Shown here one piece after another: positions 38,546 to 47,097 of a stretch of 64,000 nucleotides of DNA. How positions within the stretch are numbered: position 1 is the first letter of the stretch; each line of letters opens with the position of its first letter. The position numbers and the translations under genes are program-made. The DNA lies in contig JAIXYN010000085.1 in assembly GCA_027490195.1 (NCBI GenBank), positions 124,001-188,000 on the forward strand, given 5' to 3'. This DNA is from Verrucomicrobiaceae bacterium (GTDB lineage Bacteria; Verrucomicrobiota; Verrucomicrobiia; Verrucomicrobiales; Verrucomicrobiaceae). The notes below the pieces were generated by a model that saw only the letters and a program-made list of their open reading frames with translations, was not told where the DNA came from and did not search any database.

Positions 38546-39923
38546 GCTCGCGCTTCACTTCATCCGCACGATAGCCAAATCCCGGGCCGCTTAGCGTGCT
38601 AAGGTCCACGATGCCATTGCGCCGCTGAAACAATCCTGGGTGGATTTCCTGCTCAGGCAGTGACGCATCGGGATAGAACTGCATCGCATTGCACTCAACA
38701 CCCTGGATCGTTCCTGCATGGGCGGCCAGGCGGACGTGCGGGATCATCGCCAGCATCGGGTTCGTCAGATCCTGCACCATGAGCGGCATGCCATGCGCCT
38801 TGGCCCAGCAAAGACTCAGCAGCGCGCCTGTCTGGGTTTTACAGGTCTTCAAGGCCACACCGGACCAGCCGAGACGGCGGCCCAGGCGAACGAACTCCCA
38901 GTCGTGCGCACTTTCGTCGAGGAACAACGGCTTGCGTGCTGAAACGCTGCGCACATCGATCTGGTGCGCCTCAAGGTCATACGGGAACGGCTGCTCCACA
39001 TACAAGGTTCGGGCATATATCTCCGGCTCGTCACGCAGCAGACGGTCGAGGATATCATTCACATAACCGGGCTCCTTGACGGTGCAGTTGAAGTCAGCAC
39101 TGAGCCATTTGACGCCACCTGCGAAACCAATACGGCCAATGCGCTGCATGCGCTCAAAATCCCATGCCGCATCCGTGCCGCGCAGCTTCACTTTGAGGCA
39201 TTTCAAGCCATCGCGTTGGATCCAGTCTGCCAGCAGCAGCGGATGTTCGTCTTTCGGCTCCGTGCCATTCAAATCCGCTGCCTCCAGCGCATCCACACCA
39301 CCCACAAGATGCCATACGGGCAGATGCTTCGGTGCATCCATCACGAGGTAATCCTGTGGATAGCGACCCTTGAAATCAATGCCGCTACCTTCTTCCGGTG
39401 TGATGAACGCAGATAAATCGCGGTTCATAAACTCCGCGTTGTATGTAGAGTAGATGCCGCGGTTGTGCAGCACCCCATACGCATCATGCACAGCGATATC
39501 GAAGGCGCTGAAGGCCACCAGCGAGCCTAGGTAGGGCATTTCATCCCCACCCGCAGCCGCATTGGCCTCCTTCAAAGTCGCCGCCAGCGGGCCGTGCATG
39601 AAATCCTGGCCGATCTCCATCGGATGGCCGGTAAAGCCGCTCTCCACGAGGCGCTTTGCCAGCAGTGTGGAAAAATCCTGCATGCGCTGCGCACGCACCG
39701 CCACACTCACTGTACTAGGCCAGACCCACGACACGCTGAGCGGCGTTTCACCCCAGCCCTGCGCCGTTTTGCCAGCCCGGTCCGCCACCGTCACGCGCAC
39801 CCTCAGACAAACGACATTCGCCACGGTCTCTGGTCCGAACTTCAGCGGCACACGCATTGTCACGGGCAGGAAGAAACCTTCAGCGGCGGTGACTCGGACG
39901 TCGGTAGACTTCGTGGTGGGCAT
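38523..39923 (-). CDS. Enolase-superfamily (mandelate racemase/MLE-like) enzyme
   Basis: 466 residues. Barrel motifs: KCLKVKLRG (KxK) near 243, SADFNCT (Asp ligand) near 275, LYVEQPFPYD (Glu ligand) near 310 and FLDESAHDW (Asp-Glu) near 336. N-terminal capping domain about 1-140. Longer than average (about 370) through insertions near 150-220. It abstracts a proton alpha to a carboxylate in some acid sugar or amino acid; substrate unknown. Divergent from the amidohydrolase at 40002. Confidence 0.85.
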   Translation of the reverse strand: MPTTKSTDVRVTAAEGFFLPVTMRVPLKFGPETVANVVCLRVRVTVADRAGKTAQGWGETPLSVSWVWPSTVSVAVRAQRMQDFSTLLAKRLVESGFTGHPMEIGQDFMHGPLAATLKEANAAAGGDEMPYLGSLVAFSAFDIAVHDAYGVLHNRGIYSTYNAEFMNRDLSAFITPEEGSGIDFKGRYPQDYLVMDAPKHLPVWHLVGGVDALEAADLNGTEPKDEHPLLLADWIQRDGLKCLKVKLRGTDAAWDFERMQRIGRIGFAGGVKWLSADFNCTVKEPGYVNDILDRLLRDEPEIYARTLYVEQPFPYDLEAHQIDVRSVSARKPLFLDESAHDWEFVRLGRRLGWSGVALKTCKTQTGALLSLCWAKAHGMPLMVQDLTNPMLAMIPHVRLAAHAGTIQGVECNAMQFYPDASLPEQEIHPGLFQRRNGIVDLSTLSGPGFGYRADEVKRELMAAPQS

Positions 39924-40001
39924 ACGCGCAAAATGAAGCGCCTCAGCAGGCCCGCAAAGAAAACATTGCCGTGGCGATGTGCTTCCGCTTCATTCTTTCA
40001 C

Positions 40002-40787
40002 ATGCGCATTTGGGATCTGCACTGCCACATGTCCGGTGTGCCCGGCCTCACACCGGAGGAACGCCTCAAGGCGCTGCTCGTTTATGCCGACCGCATGGGC
40101 ATCGAACGACTGTGCGTTTACATGGGCCTAAAATGGTCACAGGACCCCACCCCTACCGATCTGGTGCAGCAAAACAACGAAGTACTGCGCGCCATCGCAA
40201 AGTTCCCCACTCGTGCCTTTGGATTTGTCTATCTTAGCGCCAAGCATCCTGAAGAAAGCCTCGCAGAACTGGAACGCTGCGTGGCCAATGGCCCCATGGT
40301 GGGCGTGAAGCTGTGGGTGGCGGAAAGATGCAACGTGGCCGCCATCGATTCGATCATCCGCCGCGCCGCTGAACTGAAAGCCGTCATTTTCCAGCACACC
40401 TGGTTCAAAACCACCGCCAACTACCCCGGTGAATCGACCCCGGATGAACTCGTCGCGCTGGCAAAACGTTTTCCCGATGTGCCCATCATCTGCGGCCACA
40501 CCGGGGGTACTTGGGAACTGGGCATTCGTGCCATTCGCGCCCAGACCAATCTCTATGCCGATCTCGCCGGCTCAGATCCCACGGCAGGATTCACCGAGAT
40601 GGCGGTGCGTGAGCTCGGTGCTGCGCGCGTCATCTACGGCAGCGACTGCGGCGGCCGCAGCTTCGCCAGCCAGCTGGCAAAAGTCCACGGCGCGCAGATC
40701 AGCGATGCCGACAAACAAAAGATCTTCTGCGATAACCTTCGAGACCTTATGCTGCCCATCCTGCAGGCCAAGGGCATCAAAGTGTGA
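40002..40787 (+). CDS. Amidohydrolase (TIM-barrel, PF04909-like)
   Basis: 261 residues from the ATG at 40002, chosen because MRIWDLHCHMSG puts the HxH metal motif at residue 7; the longer frame overlaps the divergent gene. FQHTWFKTT near 129, ICGHTGGTWELG near 165 and IYGSDCGG near 213 are the remaining barrel metal ligands. Substrate unknown. It converges on the GYF-domain gene with a 2-base gap. Confidence 0.85.
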   Translation: MRIWDLHCHMSGVPGLTPEERLKALLVYADRMGIERLCVYMGLKWSQDPTPTDLVQQNNEVLRAIAKFPTRAFGFVYLSAKHPEESLAELERCVANGPMVGVKLWVAERCNVAAIDSIIRRAAELKAVIFQHTWFKTTANYPGESTPDELVALAKRFPDVPIICGHTGGTWELGIRAIRAQTNLYADLAGSDPTAGFTEMAVRELGAARVIYGSDCGGRSFASQLAKVHGAQISDADKQKIFCDNLRDLMLPILQAKGIKV

Positions 40788-40789
40788 CG

Positions 40790-41140
40790 TCAGCCCTTCT
40801 TTTTGCCGAAGCCAAAGAGACGCCGCAAGAAGCCTCCGCCTGATTTGGTCTCAGCGGCTTCAGTGTTCGGGGCGTTCGGTCCGGCCAGCCTGCGGGCACC
40901 TGCGTCCGATTTTTCTTCAGCAGGTTTCTTGGCCGCCACAGGCGCAGCTCGACCAGCCGGAGTCGGCAACGATGCCGCCCACCATGCGGGCGCCAGCACG
41001 GCCACCGTCTGCCATGCCTCCAGTCCCGCATGCCAGATCAGGGAGTCCGAAGACAGCTTTTTGGCACGGACCAGCTCGGTCATCGCCTGGTCATCCATAG
41101 GACCCTCGGCTGCGCCTGCGTTGTTGTAGTACCAGTTCAT
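40790..41140 (-). CDS. Small GYF_2-domain protein
   Basis: 116 residues. The first about 55 residues, MNWYYNNAGAAEGPMDDQAM to AGLEAWQTV, are a GYF_2 domain (W-Y-Y...GP...W), often found on PVC membrane proteins. The rest is Ala/Pro/Lys-rich and ends FLRRLFGFGKKKG. A protein-interaction role is inferred from the domain. Confidence 0.82.
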   Translation of the reverse strand: MNWYYNNAGAAEGPMDDQAMTELVRAKKLSSDSLIWHAGLEAWQTVAVLAPAWWAASLPTPAGRAAPVAAKKPAEEKSDAGARRLAGPNAPNTEAAETKSGGGFLRRLFGFGKKKG

Positions 41141-41231
41141 CTTGATGTGTCTCTAGGCTACCTTCACATCAAAACAGCGCAAGGCAGGAGGAAATGCTTT
41201 TCACAGCCCCTGAATCATTCAAACTACCGGC

Positions 41232-42056
41232 ATGAATCGCCGGAATTTCATGCTGACCTCCAGCGCCATGCTCGCAGCCTCATCCCTGCGCGCGGTGGAA
41301 GAGACGAAACTAACTGACTGCCACGTCTATCTCGGTTCCCATCCGTTTCGGCAGCTTGGCGCTGAAAATCCCCAGGAATTCATTCACCGTCTGACCCTGT
41401 GCGGCGTGACGGAAGCCTGGACCGGTGCCTTTGAAGGCCTGCTGCGGCGTGATGTGGCCAACGTGAACCGTGAGCTCGCCAAAGCCTGCCAAAACTCCAT
41501 TCTCCGCCCCTGCGGCACCATCAATCTCTCACTGCCAGACTGGCAGGATGACGTCAAACGCTGCGCTGAAGATCACGGCATGCGCGTGGTTCGCCTGCAT
41601 CCGAACTATCACGGCTACGACTTGCAAGCGCTGGCCTTCCGCCAACTGCTCCCCCTCGCTGCAAAGCACCGTCTGCTGGTTCAACTGGTGGTCCAGATGG
41701 AAGATGAACGCACTCAGAATCCCCAGGTACGTGTGGCTCCGGTAGATCTCAAGCCACTCTCAGGCATCCTGCAGGAGATGAAGGAATCACGCATCATGCT
41801 GCTCAATGCCAATGCGGCCATGCTGCTTCGTCATTTGCAGGAATGCCCAAACGTCTGGCTCGATTTCGCGATGATCGAAGGCGTGGGCGGCGTGGAAAAC
41901 CTGCTCAAGACCTTTCCTCTGGAGCGGCTCGTGTTCGGCTCATTCGCCCCCGTGTTCTACTGGGAGTCCGCCCGCCTAAAAATGCAGGAATCTGCGCTCG
42001 ATGCCGCGCAAACCAAGGCGGTGCAGTGGCAGAGCGCCTCCGCCCTGCTCGCCTGA
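41232..42056 (+). CDS. Amidohydrolase-like TIM-barrel protein with Tat-like leader
   Basis: 274 residues. Leader MNRRNFMLTSSAMLAAS is Tat-like. It resembles the gene at 40002 (same barrel), but the first metal motif is DCHVYLG instead of HxH, and the final motif is FGSFAPV instead of GSD, so it may have lost or changed its metal site. FVRLHPNYHGYDL-type core is kept (VVRLHPNYHGYDLQ). Possibly a non-catalytic or altered-specificity relative. Confidence 0.75.
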   Translation: MNRRNFMLTSSAMLAASSLRAVEETKLTDCHVYLGSHPFRQLGAENPQEFIHRLTLCGVTEAWTGAFEGLLRRDVANVNRELAKACQNSILRPCGTINLSLPDWQDDVKRCAEDHGMRVVRLHPNYHGYDLQALAFRQLLPLAAKHRLLVQLVVQMEDERTQNPQVRVAPVDLKPLSGILQEMKESRIMLLNANAAMLLRHLQECPNVWLDFAMIEGVGGVENLLKTFPLERLVFGSFAPVFYWESARLKMQESALDAAQTKAVQWQSASALLA

Positions 42057-42165
42057 AATTCAGCGCAGAAGCCTCTGCGGAGGTGCGTTTTGTCAAAGCC
42101 AAACCTTGCGCTCCTGCCCTCTGCATCCATCAATCCTACCCACCCGTATCCCCATCCCACCGACC

Positions 42166-43083
42166 ATGATCAAACTCACCGGCATCGCAGACGAAGCAGG
42201 CGCATCCTTGGATGTGCAAATCCAGGCACACCAGGAACTCGGCTGGGACAGCATCGAATCACGCGGCGTCGAATTCGACGGAGTGAAAGGCAATCTGCAT
42301 GAGATCCCCGACGCTCTTTTCGACAAGGTGTTCGCACACCTGGCCGAGAAAAACATGAAGATCAGCGGCTTCGGCTCCCTCATTGGCAACTGGGCCAAGA
42401 AAATCACCGACGACTTCAGCATCACCGAAGCTGAAATTGGCCGCGCCATCCCGCGCATGCAGCGCCTCGGTGCCAAGCTGATCCGCGTCATGAGCTACGC
42501 CGTCTGCAAAGACGAAGGCGGCAAGGACCTGGAAGAGCAGTTCGCCCCCGAACGCATCCGTCGCATGACGGAGATCAACAAGCGCTTCGCCGATGCCGGC
42601 CTCACCGTCGTTCATGAAAACTGCATGAACTGGGGCGGTATGAGCCCCACCTATGTGAACCGCATGGCTGAAGCAGTGCCTGGCATGAAGTGGGTCTTCG
42701 ACACCGGCAACCCCGTCTTCATCGACGACCGCGACAAGCCAGGCCACAAGCAGGACGCTTGGGAAATGTATCAGGCCGTGAAGCCCTTCATGGCCCACGT
42801 CCACGTCAAAGACGGCATCTGGGACAAGGCGAAGAACGACGCCGTCTACACCTTCCCAGGCGAAGGCGAAGGCCAGACTGAGCGAATCATGAAGGATCTC
42901 GTGGAAACTGGCTACGATGGCTACATCAGCATCGAGCCCCACGTCGCCGTCGTCTTCCACGGCGCAGGTGCTGCAGATGATCTTTCCCCCGAACAGAAGG
43001 CCAAGGAACAGTACGACAGCTACGTCAAATACGGCCGCATGCTTGAGGCGATGCTGAAGAATCTCGGTGCCAAACTGGGCTGA
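42166..43083 (+). CDS. Sugar phosphate isomerase/epimerase-like TIM-barrel protein
   Basis: 305 residues from the ATG at 42166; upstream open frame overlaps the previous gene. Xylose isomerase-like/AP endonuclease 2 barrel: LTGIADEAGASLDVQIQAHQ, the Glu in TVVHENCMNWGG, Asp in WVFDTGNPVF, AHVHVKDGIWDK and Glu in GYISIEPHVAV. It probably binds a divalent metal and isomerises a sugar or polyol. Same strand as the amidohydrolase upstream. Confidence 0.88.
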   Translation: MIKLTGIADEAGASLDVQIQAHQELGWDSIESRGVEFDGVKGNLHEIPDALFDKVFAHLAEKNMKISGFGSLIGNWAKKITDDFSITEAEIGRAIPRMQRLGAKLIRVMSYAVCKDEGGKDLEEQFAPERIRRMTEINKRFADAGLTVVHENCMNWGGMSPTYVNRMAEAVPGMKWVFDTGNPVFIDDRDKPGHKQDAWEMYQAVKPFMAHVHVKDGIWDKAKNDAVYTFPGEGEGQTERIMKDLVETGYDGYISIEPHVAVVFHGAGAADDLSPEQKAKEQYDSYVKYGRMLEAMLKNLGAKLG

Positions 43084-43151
43084 GCCCAAGGTGTGGTGGG
43101 CTCTGACCCCCACTATAAAATTTACGAGGGACAGCGTCCCCCGTTCCTTGC

Positions 43152-43757
43152 TCAGACCTCAAACACCCCCGTGCCGCCTGCGAGAAACATCTCCCAGTCG
43201 CGCACGCGGTGGTGATTCTTGATGAGATGCGTCACGGGGATCTCACGTGGCACAGAGGGACGGCGCAGGAGCTTGAGCCCCGCTTCCTCCGGCAGTTTGT
43301 TCCCCTTGCGGCTGTTCACCCGGCGGTCTGCCAGCACGCAGTTTTCCCAGTTGCTCGCGCCACCGCGAGAGACTGGAACGATGTGATCAATGTTGCCCTC
43401 ATGCGGTCGCAGCTTGCGCCCCGTGTACTGGCACATGCCGCCATCGCGTTCCCAGATCGCCTTGGCGCAGAATTTGGGGCGGCGCTTGGGCACCTTATCA
43501 AAGCGGGCCAGCACCAACACGGAAGGCACACGTACCGGACCTTGAACGGTGCCAATACTGTTGTCACCTTCGCGCACCTCCAGCTTCAGCCATTCCTCCC
43601 AGGTCACGGGTCGCATGTCTCCGGCTTCGTGAATGTCGAGCGCAGTCGCATTGCCCGCCGCCATCATGCTGAAGGACTCCATGGGCGTTTTAGAGTCGAT
43701 GGCCTGCCAGTGCCGATTCAGCACCAGTACGGTCGTTTTGGTCAACGTTTCATTCAT
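43152..43757 (-). CDS. HNH endonuclease, copy 2
   Basis: 201 residues. HNH signature: MCQYTGRKLRPHEGNIDHIV with the HNH core IDHIVPVSRGG, ENCVLADRRVNSRKGNK. The N-terminal about 90 residues (TTVLVLNRHWQAIDSKTPME) are shared with the neighbour at 43924; the two are about two-thirds identical by eye and of similar length. No integrase or intron border is seen, so these are not obviously homing enzymes. They are the last genes of the minus-strand RNA-repair region; whether the substrate is DNA or RNA is open. Confidence 0.88.
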   Translation of the reverse strand: MNETLTKTTVLVLNRHWQAIDSKTPMESFSMMAAGNATALDIHEAGDMRPVTWEEWLKLEVREGDNSIGTVQGPVRVPSVLVLARFDKVPKRRPKFCAKAIWERDGGMCQYTGRKLRPHEGNIDHIVPVSRGGASNWENCVLADRRVNSRKGNKLPEEAGLKLLRRPSVPREIPVTHLIKNHHRVRDWEMFLAGGTGVFEV

Positions 43758-43895
43758 GCACAGCTCCTAAGTTGGAATTTCGGCACGAAGGAACTCACAC
43801 GCTTGGTGATCGTTCCTTGATGTTGGACAGCTATGCTGGCGAGTCTTGGCCGTTTGCCAAGTGCCAAGATCGTTTCCCTGCCTGAATAGGCAAAA

Positions 43896-43919
43896 TGCCG
43901 CCGGGTTGCCCCGGCGGCA
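43896..43919 (-). terminator. Intrinsic terminator after HNH copy 1
   Basis: Perfect 10-bp stem TGCCGCCGGG with CCCGGCGGCA, GCAA tetraloop, followed on the minus strand by TTTTG. It begins 5 bases after the stop codon, so the second HNH gene needs its own promoter in 43758-43890. Confidence 0.85.
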
Positions 43920-43923
43920 CAGG

Positions 43924-44508
43924 TCATTTGGCCAAAAACATCTCCCAGTCCCGCACCTGATGCGTGTTGCGGATCAGGTGGGTAACGGGCAGTTCGCGTG
44001 GCACGGCAGGTTTTCGCAGCAGCTTCAGGCCGGCCTCTTCAGGCAACTTGCTGCCTTTGCGGCTGTTGACGCGCTTGTCGGCAAGGACGCAGTTTTCCCA
44101 GGAGGTGGGCCCGCCACGGGACAGCGGCACGATGTGGTCGATGTTCCCTTCGTGAGGGCGCAGCTTGCGGCCGGTGTACTGGCACAGGCCACCGTCGCGC
44201 TCCCAGATGCCGCGCACGCCAAACTTGGGGCGTTTCTTGGGCACCCTGTCATAGCGGGCCAGCACCAGCACGGAAGGCACACGCACCGGACCGTTCACGG
44301 TGCCGATGGCGTTGTCGCCTTCACGCACCGGGAGGCCCAGCCATTCCTTCCATGTCACCGGACGAATGTTTCCGTCCGCTTCGATGTCGAGCGCTGTGGC
44401 CGCTCCGGTGGCGATCATGCTGAAGGCCTCCAGCGGCGTTTTCACGGCGATGGCCTGCCAGTTGCGGTTGAGCACCAGGACGGTGGATTTGGTGAGGAGG
44501 TCGTTCAT
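43924..44508 (-). CDS. HNH endonuclease, copy 1
   Basis: 194 residues, start at 44508 (MNDLLTKSTVLVLNRNWQ). HNH core LCQYTGRKLRPHEGN, IDHIVPLSRGGPTSWENC and NSRKGSKL. The catalytic His-Asn-His/Asn elements look intact. Paralogue of the next gene. An interspersed inverted repeat separates it from rtcB upstream. Confidence 0.88.
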   Translation of the reverse strand: MNDLLTKSTVLVLNRNWQAIAVKTPLEAFSMIATGAATALDIEADGNIRPVTWKEWLGLPVREGDNAIGTVNGPVRVPSVLVLARYDRVPKKRPKFGVRGIWERDGGLCQYTGRKLRPHEGNIDHIVPLSRGGPTSWENCVLADKRVNSRKGSKLPEEAGLKLLRKPAVPRELPVTHLIRNTHQVRDWEMFLAK

Positions 44509-44547
44509 GAGATGGAAAAGTAAGTTGGTTTGTTTGCGTAGCGGAAA

Positions 44548-44679
44548 ATGACGAAACCAGAATTTTGAATGACGAATGAAGTCCCAATGCCGAAGCTCGA
44601 AGCGTGGTGAGACAGCCCGTTGGTGCTCGTGTTTCTGGCTTCGTCATTCATCCGTCATTCCTCATTCTGATTTCGTCAT
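44548..44679. repeat. Long inverted repeat of the TTCGTCATTC family
   Basis: Arms at about 44548-44580 and 44646-44679 are complementary at most positions (start ATGACGAAACCAGAAT, end ATTCTGATTTCGTCAT). It fills the gap between rtcB and the first HNH gene and is the same family as 28095-28201. Confidence 0.85.
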
Positions 44680-44687
44680 TGGAGGCG

Positions 44688-46106
44688 TTAGTCCTCCGCC
44701 TTCTCTCCAGCCGGACACATCTTGACGATGCGTGGCTCAAACTTGCCGAGCACTTCGACAAGATCCGTCTGCGCGGCCATGACGCTGTGAATGTCCTTGT
44801 AAACACCCGGCACTTCATCAAGACCGGCGCTGAGCAGCTCGACACCTGCGGCTGCGAGCTGTCTCTTCACGTTTCCCCAGGCGAAGCTCTGCAGCGCCTG
44901 GCTGCGGCTCATCACACGACCTGCGCCGTGAGAAGCGCTGTGGAGTGACTCGGGGTTCCCCTTGCCACGCACCACAAAGCCCGGTGTCGCCATAGAGCCC
45001 GGGATCACTCCCAGCACGCCAGCACCTGCAGGCGTCGCCCCTTTGCGGTGCACGATGACTTCGCGCGATTCGCCTTTCACCACATGCGTTTCCTTCCAGG
45101 CGAAGTTGTGGTGGTTCTCGATGTCGAGAATGACATGAGCCCCCACCTTCTTCGCGATGTGCTTGTGAATGAGCGCATGATTCGCCTCTGCGTAGCGGCC
45201 CATGAGGTTCATGGCCGCCCAGTATTCCTGACCGGCCTCTTCCTCAAAGGTGAGCCACGAGAGGTGTTTCATCTCGTGCGGCAAATCGTAACGTCGATCC
45301 ATGGCGATGCGGCTGTAGTGCTGGCACACCTGCGCCCCCACACCGCGTGAACCGCTGTGAGAAAGCAGCGCGATGTACTCGCCCGGCTTGATGTCGAAGC
45401 CGGACTCCTTCAGCGCGACGGCATCATCTGCCGACACAGTGAAAAAGCCAAACTCCACGAAGTGATTTCCTGAGCCACTGGTGCCAAGCTGCGCCCACGC
45501 CTTGTCTTTGTGACGACGCGTGATCGGAGACACGCTCCAATCCTCGTCCATCACATCGTGCTGACGGCGCTGCTTGAATTCACAACCCATGCCAAAGCGA
45601 GTTTCGCTTTCGATGATGTTCGCCAGTCGGTCTTTCTGCCCCGCAATGGTGCTGGCCTTGCGGTCATAAACCGTGAGGCGCATGCGACACGCGATGTCCA
45701 CACCGACAGCGTAAGGAATCACACAATCCTCCGTAGCCAGCACACCACCGATCGGCAGCCCGTAACCCGAATGAGCATCCGGCATGAGTGCCCCTGCCAC
45801 GGCGACGGGCAGCGCACAGGCATTCGCCAGCTGCTGCACCGCACTCGCATCGAGTCCTACGCCCCACTGATGCCAGGGCGCAATTTGATCGCGCTGCTTG
45901 TAGGCAGGCGCATAGAGATCACGCGCGAAGGCCTCCCGCAAAGGATCGCCGAGGAATGATTCCGGCTTGGAGATGATGGCACCAAGTTCTTCCTCCAAGC
46001 GCGCGGACTCACCGCCTTGGGAGATGAAATTCGCAATGAATTCCATGCCAGACTTGAGCGCTGCGCCCTGGCTTACGCCAAGGCGTGTTAGTTCTTGAGT
46101 TTGCAT
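44688..46106 (-). CDS. rtcB: RNA-splicing ligase RtcB
   Basis: 472 residues, normal length. It joins 2',3'-cyclic phosphate or 3'-phosphate ends to 5'-OH ends using GTP and Mn, in tRNA splicing or RNA repair. Metal and guanylate motifs are intact: LMPDAHSGYGLPIGGVLA, VGVDIACRMRL (Cys), LGTSGSGNHFVEFG (His), LLSHSGSRGVGAQV (His), IPGSMATPGFVVRG and the guanylated His in LHSASHGAGRVMSR. It is 133 bases after the RlaP-type gene, with a strong hairpin between. Linkage to a Ro60-like gene and RNA ligase indicates RNA repair. Confidence 0.97.
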   Translation of the reverse strand: MQTQELTRLGVSQGAALKSGMEFIANFISQGGESARLEEELGAIISKPESFLGDPLREAFARDLYAPAYKQRDQIAPWHQWGVGLDASAVQQLANACALPVAVAGALMPDAHSGYGLPIGGVLATEDCVIPYAVGVDIACRMRLTVYDRKASTIAGQKDRLANIIESETRFGMGCEFKQRRQHDVMDEDWSVSPITRRHKDKAWAQLGTSGSGNHFVEFGFFTVSADDAVALKESGFDIKPGEYIALLSHSGSRGVGAQVCQHYSRIAMDRRYDLPHEMKHLSWLTFEEEAGQEYWAAMNLMGRYAEANHALIHKHIAKKVGAHVILDIENHHNFAWKETHVVKGESREVIVHRKGATPAGAGVLGVIPGSMATPGFVVRGKGNPESLHSASHGAGRVMSRSQALQSFAWGNVKRQLAAAGVELLSAGLDEVPGVYKDIHSVMAAQTDLVEVLGKFEPRIVKMCPAGEKAED

Positions 46107-46182
46107 GATGAAATAGAATGAGATGCTGAAATGCGAACACGGTCCTCCCGGCAGCGGTGTTCGTTCTTGGAGTTTGGAAAGT

Positions 46183-46216
46183 GCAGCCTGGAAGGATTTG
46201 GAATCCTTCCAGGCTG
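46183..46216. other. Perfect hairpin between the RlaP-like gene and rtcB
   Basis: A 34-base element with a 16-bp perfect stem (starts GCAGCCTGGAAGGATT) and a 3-base loop. No T run follows on either strand, so an RNA-processing or stability element is likelier than a terminator. Confidence 0.6.
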
Positions 46217-46239
46217 CGGGTTGGGCATGATTGGCCCGG

Positions 46240-47016
46240 CTAGTTCTTCAAGGCATAACGCCGGAAAAAGATGTCGAGTTCATCCAGGTCCCCCATGGCG
46301 TCCTCAGGATCGTTCAGCGCCTTGAGCCTCTGCAGTTCCGCGACAATGAAGCGCGAAAGCACGAGATCGGGCGCAGACTTGCTGAGCTCATCGCCAGCGC
46401 GCTTGCGGACCAGAAGAGCCTCCAAGGCCAGCCGGACTTCGCGTTCATCGAGCACGGCATCCACCAGTTCCTGAAAGAGCATGGGCACCTGACCCAGCGA
46501 ACGCTCGATCCAGCGGCACGCCAGCAGCGGCCGGAGGACGTAGAGATACTTTTTCAGGCTCACCTGATCCCTGCCATCCAGATAGCTCTTCCAGTTGCCG
46601 GATGCCATGTGCAGGTAGTGCGCAAAGCAGCGGCGTGGCGAATAGAAAATCCCGGCCAGTTCCTCGAACTCACGTGTGAAGTCGGGATCACGATGGTAAA
46701 CCATCGGTGACTTCATCCATTCAAGGAGTGGCGGATTGCTTTTCCGCAGCAGGCGCAGCGCCTTGCGCAGTTCCCAGCCGCTCACATCGAGTTCATCGCA
46801 GAGCGGTTCTTCGATCACATCGCGCCGGCTCTCGATGGAGAGATACCATTCACGACGGTGCACATACAGAAAGCGCACATCGTAGTCGCTGTCTTGGGAC
46901 TCAAAACCCCAGGCACGGCTGCCGCTTTCGCAGGCATACAGCACCCGGACATCCTGCTCGGTTTCGAGACGGTTGAGCGCATTGCGGACGCGCTGAGAAA
47001 CTTCGTTGTTTGGCAT
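46240..47016 (-). CDS. RlaP-type nucleotidyltransferase (PF10127)
   Basis: 258 residues. Pol-beta-fold nucleotidyltransferase: GSRAWGFESQDSDYDVRFLY near residue 32 has the GS...DxD metal motif, followed by helical parts. The family (COG3541, called RlaP) is found with RNA ligases and Ro60/RtcB in bacteria and is proposed to add nucleotides to damaged RNA ends. The start is supported by a strong Shine-Dalgarno, AAAAGGAGGT, 5 bases before the ATG. It lies between the Ro60-like gene and rtcB, as in known RNA repair operons. Confidence 0.9.
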   Translation of the reverse strand: MPNNEVSQRVRNALNRLETEQDVRVLYACESGSRAWGFESQDSDYDVRFLYVHRREWYLSIESRRDVIEEPLCDELDVSGWELRKALRLLRKSNPPLLEWMKSPMVYHRDPDFTREFEELAGIFYSPRRCFAHYLHMASGNWKSYLDGRDQVSLKKYLYVLRPLLACRWIERSLGQVPMLFQELVDAVLDEREVRLALEALLVRKRAGDELSKSAPDLVLSRFIVAELQRLKALNDPEDAMGDLDELDIFFRRYALKN

Positions 47017-47055
47017 GGTAAACCTCCTTTTCTAGGGAGTGGTAAAATGAAAGGA

Positions 47056-47078
47056 CCGCCGCCCGGAATGGGCGGCGG
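47056..47078 (-). terminator. GC-rich hairpin after the Ro60-like gene
   Basis: Stem CCGCCGCCC with GGGCGGCGG, 5-base loop, then TCCTTTCATTTT on the minus strand. It lies 19 bases after the Ro60 stop and may partly terminate or process the transcript before the RlaP-type gene. Confidence 0.5.
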
Positions 47079-47097
47079 GCCGGGTGTGTGGTTGGTG

